Of a DNA stretch of 64,000 nucleotides, positions 8,331-17,743 are shown one piece after another. A model generated the notes under the pieces. The model saw only the letters and a list, made by a program, of their open reading frames with translations, made no database searches and was not told where the DNA came from. The position numbers were made by a program, and so were the translations under genes. How positions within the stretch are numbered: the stretch's first letter is position 1; the number at the start of each line of letters is the position of its first letter. The DNA is from Pseudomonadota bacterium (lineage in GTDB: Bacteria > Pseudomonadota > Alphaproteobacteria > Rhizobiales > Xanthobacteraceae), in the NCBI GenBank assembly GCA_023423415.1, contig JAFAFP010000151.1, positions 11,291 through 75,290 of the forward strand, given 5' to 3'.

Positions 8331-10756
8331 ACCCAGTCGCTGCCGGCGGCAACGCGCATGTCGTGCTCCACCACGATGACGGTATTGCCGGATTCGACTA
8401 GCCCGTCGAGTTGCGCGACAAGCTTCTCGACGTCAGCCGGGTGCAGTCCCGTGGTGGGCTCGTCAAGGACGTAGAGCGTTTGGCCACGCTGCGTCCGCTG
8501 CAATTCGGTGGCAAGCTTGATCCGCTGGGCCTCGCCGCCGGAAAGCTCCGTCGCCGGCTGGCCAAGTCGCAGATAACCGAGGCCAACCTGCCGCAGCACA
8601 TCGAGGGACCGGCGCAGGTGCGCCTCTTCGGCAAAGAATGCGAAGGCGGCATCGACCGTCATTCCCAGTACGTCGGCGATGTTCTTGTCGCGGTATTTTA
8701 TTTCAAGGGTTTTGGCGTTGTAGCGAGCGCCATGACAGGTTGGACACGGTGCATACACACTGGGCAGGAACAGCAATTCGACGCAAACAAAGCCTTCGCC
8801 CTCGCAGGTCTCGCAGCGGCCTTTGGCGACATTGAAGGAAAAGCGTCCAGCGTCGTAGTGACGGGCGCGCGCCGACTTGGTGGCCGCGAAGATCTTGCGA
8901 ACGTAATCGAACAGCCCTGTATACGTCGCGAGGTTGGACCGTGGTGTGCGTCCGATCGGCTTTTGGTCGACGACCACCAATCGCTTGATATCCTCCATTC
9001 CGCTCACGATCCGGCCGCCGAGTGTGGTCACGACGGTCCGCTCGAGTTCGTCGCCTTCATCGTCGATCGAGGGCAGGTGATGGCCGAGCTTTTTTGCAAT
9101 CAATTCCACCAGGACCTGGCTCACCAGGCTCGACTTGCCCGAGCCGGAAACGCCAGTCACGGTGGTGAATACTCCCAACGGAAAAACGACATCGAGTTCA
9201 TGGATGTTGTTGCGAGTGACGCCGCGCAACCGCAACCAGCCCTTGGGCGAGCGCGGTGTTCGGTTTGACACAATGTAGTCGCCGAACAGGTAACGGCGGG
9301 TTTGCGATTGCTCTACCTGCTTGAACTCTTCCAGCGGACCGCTGTAGAGCACATGGCCACCGAGTTCGCCGGCACCTGGCCCGACGTCGACAACCCAATC
9401 CGCATGCCGGATCACATCGATTTCGTGTTCGACCACGAACAGCGAATTGCCGGAGGCTTTCAGTCGGTCGAGCGCCGTCAACAGCGCCTCGGTGTCCGCA
9501 GGATGAAGTCCGGCGGAGGGCTCGTCGAGCACATAGACGACGCCGAACAGATTGGAACGCACTTGGGTTGCCAGTCGCAGGCGCTGCAGTTCGCCCGGAG
9601 AAAGCGTCGGGGTACTCCGCTCCAGCGAAAGATAGCCAAGCCCGAGGTCAAGCAGAACCGTGAGGCGGCCGACGAGGTCCTCGGCGATCCGCTGCACCAC
9701 CAACGCCTTCTCCGGATGCTGCGCCTTAAGGTTGGTCAGGGTAGGGGCGGTGGCCTCCGCATAGGGACGCAAGAGGTCAGCGAGCCTGGCCAGCGGAATC
9801 CTGGAGATATCGGCAATATCGAAGCCGGCGAACTTGACCGACAGCGATTCGCGGCGAAGCCGCTTGCCATGACAGAGCGGGCATTCGGTACTGACCATGT
9901 AGCGCGATACCCGCTTCTTGATCGACGCGCTTTCAGTGGTGGCAAAGGTGTTGAGCACATATCGTCTGGCGCTGGAGAAATTGCCGCGGTAACTCGGCTC
10001 CTCCTTACGGCTGATCGCCCTTCGCGCCTCGTCCGCGTCATACCCGATGTAAACCGGGACCACCGGCTGCTCGTCGGTATACAGGATCCAGTCGCGGGCT
10101 TTTTTCGGCAATTCGCGCCACGGACGATCGACGTCGTAGCCGAGCGTAATCAACATGTCGCGCAGGTTGCCGCCATGCCAGGCGGGCGGCCAGGCTGCAA
10201 TCGCGCGCTCGCGAATACTTTTGGAATCATCCGGCACCATCGAGCGTTCGGTCACCTCGTAGATCCGACCGAGCCCATGGCATCGGGGACAGGCTCCCGC
10301 CGGCGTATTGGGCGAAAATGCCTCGGCATCGAGATGCGCCTGGTGCCGCGGATAATCGCCGGCGCGCGAGTACAGCATTCGAAGCAGGTTGGACAGCGTC
10401 GTTACGCTGCCGACGGAAGAGCGCGTGGTGGGCGACCCGCGCTGCTGCTGCAAGGCCACGGCCGGAGGCAGGCCATCGATTTCGTCAACCTCGGGAACGG
10501 CCATCTGATGAAACAAACGCCGCGCATAGGGCGAGACGGATTCGAGATACCGCCGCTGCGCCTCCGCGTAGAGCGTGCCGAACGCCAGCGACGATTTGCC
10601 CGAACCGGACACGCCGGTAAACACCACCAGAGCATCGCGGGGAATGGCGAGATCGATGCTCTTCAAATTGTGCTCGCGTGCTCCACGCACGCGGACGAAG
10701 CCCCGCCCAGTCTCTTCCGAGGCTTTTCGAGAACGAGGCTTGTTGGTTTCTAGCAT
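8306..10756 (-). CDS. UvrA2-type excinuclease ATPase (C-terminus altered by frameshift)
   Basis: 816 aa. Two ABC ATPase modules are visible: Walker A GSGKS at 51-55 and again in VTGVSGSGKSSL, signature motifs SPGELQRL and SGGEAQR, and Walker B/H-loop in LYVLDEPTTGLHPAD and VVEHD. Zinc-binding CxxC pairs (CPRC, CPLC, CETC, CPTC) are present. It is shorter than canonical UvrA (~940 aa), as in the UvrA2 class that lacks the UvrB-interaction domain and is linked to DNA-damage or drug tolerance. After SDWVMDM the frame reads PWCR-stop instead of the expected GPGAGDEGG, which continues in another frame (8161-8330). Start ATG 10756. Confidence 0.85.
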   Translation of the reverse strand: MLETNKPRSRKASEETGRGFVRVRGAREHNLKSIDLAIPRDALVVFTGVSGSGKSSLAFGTLYAEAQRRYLESVSPYARRLFHQMAVPEVDEIDGLPPAVALQQQRGSPTTRSSVGSVTTLSNLLRMLYSRAGDYPRHQAHLDAEAFSPNTPAGACPRCHGLGRIYEVTERSMVPDDSKSIRERAIAAWPPAWHGGNLRDMLITLGYDVDRPWRELPKKARDWILYTDEQPVVPVYIGYDADEARRAISRKEEPSYRGNFSSARRYVLNTFATTESASIKKRVSRYMVSTECPLCHGKRLRRESLSVKFAGFDIADISRIPLARLADLLRPYAEATAPTLTNLKAQHPEKALVVQRIAEDLVGRLTVLLDLGLGYLSLERSTPTLSPGELQRLRLATQVRSNLFGVVYVLDEPSAGLHPADTEALLTALDRLKASGNSLFVVEHEIDVIRHADWVVDVGPGAGELGGHVLYSGPLEEFKQVEQSQTRRYLFGDYIVSNRTPRSPKGWLRLRGVTRNNIHELDVVFPLGVFTTVTGVSGSGKSSLVSQVLVELIAKKLGHHLPSIDDEGDELERTVVTTLGGRIVSGMEDIKRLVVVDQKPIGRTPRSNLATYTGLFDYVRKIFAATKSARARHYDAGRFSFNVAKGRCETCEGEGFVCVELLFLPSVYAPCPTCHGARYNAKTLEIKYRDKNIADVLGMTVDAAFAFFAEEAHLRRSLDVLRQVGLGYLRLGQPATELSGGEAQRIKLATELQRTQRGQTLYVLDEPTTGLHPADVEKLVAQLDGLVESGNTVIVVEHDMRVAAGSDWVMDMPWCR

Positions 10757-10966
10757 TTACACGAGCCGGCCGGGGGAAGGAGAAACGCGTGGCAGTCGGG
10801 CGGAGTTCCGAGGACATGATGGCCATTAACTCCGCGCGACAACGGCCTCGCCGTCGGATGTGCCCTGCAGCGCCGATCAGTCAGGCATCGCTCGCGCCGG
10901 GATTCCGGGGCTATCCGAAGGCTTCATCGATTCGAAGTCTTGGGGGCCCGCGGCGGCCGGGTCCCG

Positions 10967-12232
10967 CTATCGATGGTGTGCTGCGGCGTGAACTTTCGCG
11001 CGCTCGCCAGCTTTACCGGTCGACATCAGCTTGGTCATGTTGTGCGGATCGATCACGAATTTATTGGGAGATCCGTCATGGAAGATTTTATATGCCTCGA
11101 CTGCCCGCTCCAGCGGGATCACCTCGGTGTTTAGAAGCGGCGTGAGGTAAGGCATCCGGTCCCACAGGATGGCCATCATCAGATCGCGGTTGTAATGCAT
11201 GACGGGACATTGACCGGCTGTGAATGTCGGCGATTTTACCCAGGCTGCGGGAAAGCCCAGGGCCATCAAGCCCTTTTTGTTGAGTTCTGTGGGAGCACCG
11301 GGATCCAGGTTAGTGTAGACGCCCGGGATGCCCATGGCCCCGGCAGGCTTGGTCACTTCCATCAACGTGTTGATGACGGCTTCCTCCACGTTCTTGGAGC
11401 TGCCCTCCGGCCCATAGCCGTGACACTCGAGGCCGACACAATCCACGGACGCGTCGACCCAACGAGAGCCCGTGCCGAGAAGTTTTTCAATCTGATCGGC
11501 GACAGGGGTGGTGCTTGACGGATCTACGACCTCGTAGCCGGCTTTTTTCACCAGATCGCACCTGGCCTTGTTGTGATCGCCGACGATGATGCAAGACGCT
11601 CCAAGAAGCTGCGCGCTCGCGGCGGCGCAGCGACCGACCGGCCCGGCGCCGGCAATGTACACGGTGGAACCCGTTCCAACCCGCGCCTCGACACAGCCAT
11701 GATACCCGGTGGGCAGAATATCGGAGAGCAGGGTAAGGTCCCTGATCTTTTCCATTGCCTGTTCCTTGTCGGGGAATTTCAGCAACTGGAAGTCCGCCCA
11801 CGGCACCAGCATATATTCGGCTTGGCCGCCCTGCCAGCCGCCAAGATTGAAGCCGTAAGCGCCGCAAAATCCGAGTTCCTCATTAGCGTTGAGGCATACT
11901 TCCGTGTGGCGTTCCTTGCAGTTTCGGCATGTGCCGCAAGCCACGTTGAAGGGCACGGAGCAGACATCGCCGACCTTAATGCGCTCGACATGCGAGCCTA
12001 CCTCAACCACCTCGCCGGTGTTCTCATGACCCATCTGCATTCCCTTCGGGGCCGCGAAGCGGCCGTTATAGATATGCAGGTCGCTGCCGCAGATGTTTGT
12101 CGTAACGAGCTTGAGGATGACCGCGTGCTCGATCTTCCTGCCCTTCGGGTCCTGAAGCTTCGGGTATCCTTTGTCCTGGACTTCCATCTTGTGTGGTCCC
12201 AAGAATGTGACGGCGCGATTGCCTGCTGCCAT
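10967..12232 (-). CDS. fdhA: Glutathione-independent formaldehyde dehydrogenase (zinc-dependent)
   Basis: 421 aa from ATG 12232, preceded by GAGGAG. It matches the Pseudomonas-type FdhA pattern: catalytic-zinc Cys in TNICGSDLH, HENTGEV, the structural-zinc cluster CGTCRNCKERHTEVC, GGWQGGQAEY, the Rossmann motif AGAGPVG, and the tail KFVIDPH. The enzyme oxidises formaldehyde (often by dismutation with tightly bound NAD) without glutathione. It sits in a run of same-strand genes for an aldo/keto reductase, a DJ-1-like protein and an Old Yellow Enzyme, suggesting a joint role in aldehyde/electrophile handling, though a 267-bp gap separates it from them. Formaldehyde could come from demethylation of methoxyaromatics. 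Confidence 0.88.
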   Translation of the reverse strand: MAAGNRAVTFLGPHKMEVQDKGYPKLQDPKGRKIEHAVILKLVTTNICGSDLHIYNGRFAAPKGMQMGHENTGEVVEVGSHVERIKVGDVCSVPFNVACGTCRNCKERHTEVCLNANEELGFCGAYGFNLGGWQGGQAEYMLVPWADFQLLKFPDKEQAMEKIRDLTLLSDILPTGYHGCVEARVGTGSTVYIAGAGPVGRCAAASAQLLGASCIIVGDHNKARCDLVKKAGYEVVDPSSTTPVADQIEKLLGTGSRWVDASVDCVGLECHGYGPEGSSKNVEEAVINTLMEVTKPAGAMGIPGVYTNLDPGAPTELNKKGLMALGFPAAWVKSPTFTAGQCPVMHYNRDLMMAILWDRMPYLTPLLNTEVIPLERAVEAYKIFHDGSPNKFVIDPHNMTKLMSTGKAGERAKVHAAAHHR

Positions 12233-12499
12233 AGGTAATCTCCTCAAGGTGGTGGGTTTGGGCGCTGAAACATTCATCAATGCCATGCGGCGATGGAGAA
12301 TAGGCGGAGAAGGCATCGGCAAACCTTGATAGCCATCAGTATTGGTGCGACGTCTGAAGCTGATTGACTGTTGAGAGTTGCGCATAGCAGCGGGCGTTGG
12401 AGGCGAGCGCCGCCAATCTAAAGAAATCAAAGAGCCGGGCCTTGAGTCGTTGGTGGCGTTTTGCCTCCGCGCAGTGCCCTGACGACGCCGGTTTGACCG

Positions 12500-13381
12500 T
12501 CAAATCATTGGCAGCCCGCGGCGACGCGGACCACGCGGGAAGGCCGCATCGATCCGCGCGATCTCGGCCTGCGACAACTGTATATCGGACGCACCGGCAT
12601 TCTCTTCGACATGTTCGACGCTGGACGCTTTGGGGATCGCGAAGACCGACGGCCGCCGCGTCAGAAATGCAAGCGCGATCTGGCGCGGGGTCGCATCATG
12701 CGCCTGCGCGATATCCGCGAGCAGGCGGCCGCCCGGCGTGTGATTGCTTGGAAAATCGCCATGCCCGAATGGACTATACGCGGTGACGGCGAGACGGTCC
12801 TGCTCGCACCAGGGTAACACGGCATGTTCGATCGCGCGTTCCTGCAAATGATAGAGCACCTGATCGCAGACAATGCTCGATTCGCCGGCAATCTCCCGTG
12901 CCTCTTCAAGATCCGGAACGTCGAAGTTGCTCACGCCATAGGAAAGTATTTTGCCCTCCTCACGGAGCGCCTCGAAAGCCGCGAACGTGTCCTCCAGCGG
13001 ATACGGTCCGCGCCAGTGCAGCAGGTAGCAATCCAGCCAGTCTGTCTTGAGGTGGGTGAGCGATCTCTCGCAAGCGATCTTCGTCCCCAGTCGGGAAGCA
13101 TTATGTGGCAGCACTTTGGAGACCAGGAATACCTCATCGCGCCGGCCCGCGATGGCGTTGCCGACCAGTTCCTCGGTGGCGCCGTCGCCATACATTTCCG
13201 CGGTGTCGATGTGATTCATTCCGAGATCAATGCCTCGTCGCAAGGCGGCGATCGCGGAGGCCGGGTTGCCTTCCTCGATGTACCAGGTCCCCTGGCCGAT
13301 GATGCTGACCTCGCGCTGCAGCGGACCGAACCGCCGCTTTTGGACGCTGGTCCGCGCACTGCGCCTAGCATTAGGCAGCAT
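12500..13381 (-). CDS. Aldo/keto reductase
   Basis: 293 aa. The catalytic tetrad is present: D59 and Y64 in HIDTAEMYGDG, K89 in FLVSKV, and H122 in YLLHWRG. IPKASS near the C-terminus is the NADPH-binding segment. Start ATG 13381 was chosen because it begins the conserved region and overlaps the stop of the upstream PfpI gene by 11 nt, implying translational coupling. The frame continues 44 codons further upstream without similarity. It would reduce aldehydes or ketones with NADPH; the substrate is unknown. Confidence 0.9.
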   Translation of the reverse strand: MLPNARRSARTSVQKRRFGPLQREVSIIGQGTWYIEEGNPASAIAALRRGIDLGMNHIDTAEMYGDGATEELVGNAIAGRRDEVFLVSKVLPHNASRLGTKIACERSLTHLKTDWLDCYLLHWRGPYPLEDTFAAFEALREEGKILSYGVSNFDVPDLEEAREIAGESSIVCDQVLYHLQERAIEHAVLPWCEQDRLAVTAYSPFGHGDFPSNHTPGGRLLADIAQAHDATPRQIALAFLTRRPSVFAIPKASSVEHVEENAGASDIQLSQAEIARIDAAFPRGPRRRGLPMI

Positions 13382-13937
13382 GACGTCGCCCACGTGCGCC
13401 GCTGAACAGCTTGATCGTTTCCTGGTTGAATGCCGGGATATCATCGGGACTGCGGCTCGTAACCAAGCCTTTGTCCACCAACGCTTCCTGGTCCACCCAG
13501 TCCGCACCGGCATTCTTGAGGTCGGTTTTGAGCGAGGGCCATGAGGTCATGCGTCGGCCGCGCGCCGCGCCGGTCTCGATCACGGTCCAGGGACCATGGC
13601 AGATCGCTGCAACCGGCTTTCCGGCATCGAAGAACGCCTTCGCGAAGGCAACCGCATTGGGCTGAATGCGAAGCGAGGCCGGGTTGATAACGCCGCCCGG
13701 CAGCAGCAGCGCGTCGAAATCTTCCGGCTTGGCCTGATCGAGATCCACATCGACCGGCAACTCTATGCTCCAGTCCGTGAAATTCCACGCCCGTACGCGT
13801 TGATGTTTGGGCGATACGATCTTGGTCGTGGCTCCCGCTTCGTCCAGAGCTTTGCGTGGCTCGGTGAGTTCGACCTGCTCGAAGCCGTCGGTGACCAGGA
13901 TGGCCACATTGAGGCCTTTAAGGGTGTCGTTTGCCAT
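13371..13937 (-). CDS. PfpI/DJ-1 family protein (glyoxalase III or protease-like)
   Basis: 188 aa. The class I glutamine-amidotransferase-like fold is shown by E20 in TDGFEQVEL, LLLPGGV, and the nucleophile elbow AICHGPW with C113. PfpI-type proteins act as glyoxalases, deglycases or stress chaperones. It lies directly upstream of, and overlaps, the aldo/keto reductase, which points to reactive-carbonyl detoxification. AGCTCC-type spacing before ATG 13937 gives an acceptable ribosome site (GGAGCT). Confidence 0.88.
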   Translation of the reverse strand: MANDTLKGLNVAILVTDGFEQVELTEPRKALDEAGATTKIVSPKHQRVRAWNFTDWSIELPVDVDLDQAKPEDFDALLLPGGVINPASLRIQPNAVAFAKAFFDAGKPVAAICHGPWTVIETGAARGRRMTSWPSLKTDLKNAGADWVDQEALVDKGLVTSRSPDDIPAFNQETIKLFSGARGRRHAA

Positions 13938-14029
13938 GATCTAGCTCCTTTCCAATCCTGGTGTAGTGAACGCCGGTTTTGCGGATGCAGTGGCGCAAGC
14001 TCCCGCTCTCGAGAGCAAGCTGTCGCGGC

Positions 14030-15241
14030 TCACCGCCAGCGCTGGTCGACGCAGGCCTTCGGTTGTTCGCCGCGATCCTGTGCCAGAGACGGATAGTCTG
14101 TGTATCCCTTCTCGCCGCCGCCGTAATACGTCGTCGGATCGTCGGCATTGAAGGGCGCGCCGATGCGCAACCGCTCGGGCAGATCGGGATTGGCGATGAA
14201 CTTGCGGCCGAAAGCGATCAGGTCTGCCTTGCCTTCGCGTAGCCACTGCGCCGCGGTGTCGGGCTGGAAGCCGCCCGCCACCATCAGGGTTCCCTTGAAT
14301 TTCTTCCGGATCGTCTCGACCATGCCTAGCGCCCGCGGATCTGGCTCTTTTCCGATTTGCATCTGCTCCATCGTGGGGTTGACGATATGCAGATAGGCAA
14401 AGCGGTAATCGCTGAGGCGCTCGGCGATATAGCCAAAGGTTGCTTCCGGTTGGTCGTCATGGATGTCGTTCATCTTGCCCATCGGCGACAGCCGCACGCC
14501 GATGCGATCAGGCCCCCAGATCCGCATCACGGCTTCCGCGACCTCGAACAACAATCGCGTTCGGTTCTCGACCGGGCCGCCATAGGTGTCGGTGCGCCGG
14601 TTGGTGCCGGTCTCGACGAACTGATCGAGCAGATAGCCGTTGGCGGCGTGGATCTCGACGCCATCGAAATCGGCGGCCTGGGCGTTTCTGGCCGCGCGCT
14701 CATATTGCGCCACGATGTAGGGCATCTCTTCGATGTTGAGCGCGCGCGGCCGTACGAACGGAACAAGTTCGCCTTCGCCGCGCTCGTTCTCGATGAAGGC
14801 TTTGCCCTCCGGTATAATGGCGGAGGGGGCGACCGGGAGCATGTTGTCGGGCTGCAGGGCAGGATGCGAAATGCGGCCGACGTGCCAAAGCTGATTGAAG
14901 ATCAATCCGTTAGCCTCATGCACCGTTTGGGTGACCCGATGCCACGCCTCTACCTGCTCACGGCTGTGGATGCCGGGCGTCCAGGCGTAACCCTGGCCTT
15001 GCATCGAAACCTGCGTTGCCTCGCTCACGATCAACGCCGCGGATGCGCGCTGCGCGTAGTAGCAGGCGGCAAGGGAGCTCGGCACATTGCCCGGCTGGCG
15101 CGCCCGCGAGCGCGTCAGTGGCGCCATGACGATACGATGCCGCAAGTTGAAGGGACCAAGCCGGTACGGCTGGAACAGCACGTCCGTGTCCGGTGTCTGA
15201 GCGGCACGGGGGCTCCGTGTAATCGTAGCTGCCTCGTCCAT
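14030..15241 (-). CDS. Old Yellow Enzyme-family NADH:flavin oxidoreductase
   Basis: 403 aa from ATG 15241, with GGAGGG just upstream. FMN/substrate signatures include MAPLTRSRA, NQLWHVGR, HAANGYLLDQF, the RTDTYGG loop, and AGGF near the C-terminus followed by FGRKFIANPDLP. These enzymes reduce activated alkenes (N-ethylmaleimide, cyclohexenone, nitro esters). The gene heads a same-strand run with the PfpI, aldo/keto reductase and fdhA genes. The short gap to PfpI (92 bp) allows cotranscription. Confidence 0.92.
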   Translation of the reverse strand: MDEAATITRSPRAAQTPDTDVLFQPYRLGPFNLRHRIVMAPLTRSRARQPGNVPSSLAACYYAQRASAALIVSEATQVSMQGQGYAWTPGIHSREQVEAWHRVTQTVHEANGLIFNQLWHVGRISHPALQPDNMLPVAPSAIIPEGKAFIENERGEGELVPFVRPRALNIEEMPYIVAQYERAARNAQAADFDGVEIHAANGYLLDQFVETGTNRRTDTYGGPVENRTRLLFEVAEAVMRIWGPDRIGVRLSPMGKMNDIHDDQPEATFGYIAERLSDYRFAYLHIVNPTMEQMQIGKEPDPRALGMVETIRKKFKGTLMVAGGFQPDTAAQWLREGKADLIAFGRKFIANPDLPERLRIGAPFNADDPTTYYGGGEKGYTDYPSLAQDRGEQPKACVDQRWR

Positions 15242-15691
15242 AGTCCCTCCTTCAGAGGGTGGAATTGACGGCTCCCTGGACCGTTCCCGCGGAAAGATTA
15301 GGAGCGAAGCGATCCGCACTCAATTGACACCCGTCAATGCGGTGTACGATTAGAGTTTCGCTAACAGGTCCACGTTTGTAACGCTGATTTGCGAGGGCGG
15401 GTGTGACCGCTGACATCGCCATCATGAAAGCGACCGACACCATCACCCTGCATGAGGGCTATTTCGCGGCGGCTTGCCTGCCTTACCATTCCTATCGCGT
15501 CTTCACCTTGATTTCGTCGATGTGACCGTACGGATCATAGAAGTTGCGTGCTCGAAGTCCTTTTGGTGGCAGCGCTCCGTGATCAGGAGCGGAGCCACCG
15601 TGAAGCGCCAGTTTCCAGTATTTTGCCCTTACAACGGCTCCGTTGCGGTAGCTTGAGGCTACCGCAACGGAGCAATGTTTTGGTTGAGAGC
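15242..15691. other. Intergenic stretch with a coding-looking minus-strand segment
   Basis: No complete gene. On the minus strand a frame ending at 15492 reads YWKLALHGGSAPDHGALPPK followed by NFYDPYGHIDEIKVKTR-stop, which looks protein-like but has no start of its own. It overlaps the hairpin at 15637-15673. It may be the end of a lost gene or chance. Upstream elements for the Old Yellow Enzyme gene must lie between 15242 and about 15400. Confidence 0.3.
15637..15673 (-). terminator. 16-bp perfect hairpin after the LVIVD gene
   Basis: GCTCCGTTGCGGTAGC (15637-15652) and its exact complement (15658-15673) flank a 5-nt loop, 19 nt past the stop of the minus-strand gene at 15692. There is no T-run after the stem on the minus strand, so it may act as an mRNA-stabilising or Rho-dependent end rather than a classical intrinsic terminator. 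Confidence 0.6.
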
Positions 15692-16801
15692 TTAAATTCG
15701 CTCGAGGATATGAAGACCTCGTCCTCGATCGACCAGATAGATCAAGCCGCGCGAGTCAAAGCAGACGTCATTGCTTTGCACGCGTGTTGCACCCTCGGGC
15801 ACCGGAGGAATGAACGAGGCCACCTGTTTTGGAGCGTGGGGATTGGCGATATCAACAACCCGCAGACCGTGCGAGAACCAGGCAATCGGAATTTCCGTGC
15901 TTCGGATATCCTCGCAGAACTGATGAAGGCCGGTGTAGTCGGGCTTCAGAGAACCGTCTTCTTCCTCAACCTGGAAGCTCGCAAACGGCATCGGGCGGGT
16001 CTCGTCGGTGATGTCCACGAGCCAGAGAAATGCTGGCGCTGCCGGTCCAAGCCGCACGACATCCTCATCGGCAACGAGCATGACGCGGCGGCCGCGCAAC
16101 AGGAATGGGACCGGAAGAGCGGTGTGAGTCGGCCAAGGAAATGGCGGGCTCCAATCAAGACCGGACACGAACTTCGGCTTGCTCATGTCCTCAATGTTGA
16201 GAATAACGAAACCACCATGCCAATAGCTCACATACAGACGATCGCCCTGGCGCATCGGGTGGTGGCAGCGATGGTCGGTCCCCTTCCAGGTCGGCGTTTC
16301 TCCGCCCGCGGTCCATTGACCCGGCATCCACCACCGGCCGACCTCTTCCGGCTTGTCCGGCTTTTGAAAGTCAATGATCGAAACCACATTTCCAAGATAG
16401 CCATCGAGTTCCGGTGAACCGTAGACATATCGACCGTCGAAAGTGAACCGATGCATACCACGCGTTTGCCACGTCGTAATGTGGCGCGGCGTTGCCGGAT
16501 TGGAAACATCATAGACTTCAAGACCGCCCTTGAAATCGGGATCGCGGCGGCCGATCGGAAAAATCTCCCGATTGACCAGCATGATGTCATTTTCGACGCG
16601 CACCTTGTGCGAAAGAGCACCTTCCGGTGTCTTGATCTCCGCCATGAGGCGAGGTTTTTTTGGATCGGACACGTCGATGATCGACGTACCATTCGGCGGC
16701 TTGACATGACCAACATAAGCCGTCGTCTTGTTGACAACGACCTGTCCACCACCTGGACAGTCAATATATCCGACGACCCTCAAACCATCGATTTTCGACA
16801 T
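15692..16801 (-). CDS. LVIVD-repeat beta-propeller protein
   Basis: 369 aa from ATG 16801, preceded by AAGGAAAC. Several repeats of the type SIIDVSDPKKPRLM, LEVYDVSNPATPR, SIIDFQKPDKPE, VILNIEDMSKPKFV and LRVVDIANPHAPKQV occur through the chain. These are the LVIVD/YncE-like propeller repeats. There is no signal peptide, so it is probably cytoplasmic. It is followed by a 16-bp hairpin and lies downstream of the hydrolase/transport cluster on the same strand. The biochemical role of the family is unknown; it may be a selenium-binding-protein-like enzyme or a scaffold. Confidence 0.75.
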   Translation of the reverse strand: MSKIDGLRVVGYIDCPGGGQVVVNKTTAYVGHVKPPNGTSIIDVSDPKKPRLMAEIKTPEGALSHKVRVENDIMLVNREIFPIGRRDPDFKGGLEVYDVSNPATPRHITTWQTRGMHRFTFDGRYVYGSPELDGYLGNVVSIIDFQKPDKPEEVGRWWMPGQWTAGGETPTWKGTDHRCHHPMRQGDRLYVSYWHGGFVILNIEDMSKPKFVSGLDWSPPFPWPTHTALPVPFLLRGRRVMLVADEDVVRLGPAAPAFLWLVDITDETRPMPFASFQVEEEDGSLKPDYTGLHQFCEDIRSTEIPIAWFSHGLRVVDIANPHAPKQVASFIPPVPEGATRVQSNDVCFDSRGLIYLVDRGRGLHILERI

Positions 16802-16899
16802 TCCGTTTCCTTTTCTTCTAACATTCCATTCAAAGCAAATGTGCGCACGCGAAACCACTCACCAACTTCGCGCGATATCTCAAACAAGTCAGCGCTCGG

Positions 16900-17688
16900 T
16901 CAGAACCACTTCTTGTCCAGCTTATCGAGAAAACCTTCCTTCTTCAGGTCCGCCAGGTGTCGGTTGATCTCGGCCATCAGGGCCGTATCTTCCTTGCGGG
17001 TATTGATGCCGACCGTGCTGTCGCTCCAGATTTCAGTGGTTTCGATATCCTTCAGGCCCTTCATGTTGAACCTGATGGACGGCAGTGGATTGACGACTGC
17101 GTCCACCCGCCCGATCTCAAGATCCTTGAGCGCAAGCAGGATCGTGTCGTAACTCTTCACTTCCTTCACATCCTTCAGCTGGCCGCGCACGTATCGCTCG
17201 CCCGAACTCCCGATCTGAACGCCGACGATCTTGCCAGCGAGATCGGAAGACTTGGCGATGGGGGTGCCTTTCTTTTTTGCACCACCAACACCTGCGTTAT
17301 AATATGAGTCAGAAAATTCGATCTGGGCAGCACGTTCCGGCGTCTTGGTCAGCGCCGTGATCAACAGATCGACCCGGCCAGAACGAAGTCCGGCAACGAT
17401 GCCTTTGAAGTCGATTTCCTGCCACTCGATCTTCACGCCCATGCGCCGGGCGATTTCCTCACCCATATCGACATCGAAGCCGACGAGTTTGCCAGCTTCC
17501 CTGTACTCGAAGGGCGCATATGCCGCGGATGTTCCGACAACCATGACCCCCGCCTTCTTGATCTTCGCGAGCGTATCCTGAGCCGACGACGGTTGGACGG
17601 ACTGCAACAACGCAGCTGCTGCGGCTATCAGCGCCACGACAAAGCCCCTGCGAGTCATGACAGACGACACGATTTTCGACGATAGCAT
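16900..17688 (-). CDS. Family 3 (amino-acid type) ABC transporter substrate-binding protein
   Basis: 262 aa with an N-terminal signal peptide (RRGFVVALIAAAAALL, cleavage near SSAQ). The SBP_bac_3 fold is clear: [49 protein letters not shown] and VGINTRKED. It would bind a small polar ligand in the periplasm and deliver it to a membrane permease. It is one of two related binding proteins in this cluster (the other at 19782-20570). The pair surrounds amidohydrolase and ATPase genes, so the ligand is probably the substrate of those hydrolases. Confidence 0.9.
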   Translation of the reverse strand: MLSSKIVSSVMTRRGFVVALIAAAAALLQSVQPSSAQDTLAKIKKAGVMVVGTSAAYAPFEYREAGKLVGFDVDMGEEIARRMGVKIEWQEIDFKGIVAGLRSGRVDLLITALTKTPERAAQIEFSDSYYNAGVGGAKKKGTPIAKSSDLAGKIVGVQIGSSGERYVRGQLKDVKEVKSYDTILLALKDLEIGRVDAVVNPLPSIRFNMKGLKDIETTEIWSDSTVGINTRKEDTALMAEINRHLADLKKEGFLDKLDKKWF

Positions 17689-17743
17689 TCGATCATCTCC
17701 CCTCGAGATTTGAACGTTTCGGCAACCTCACACTCAGCAATCA

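Noticed and set aside
9302..10753. 483-codon plus-strand frame
   Set aside because: Exact antisense of the UvrA2 gene; His/Arg-rich antisense composition with no motifs.
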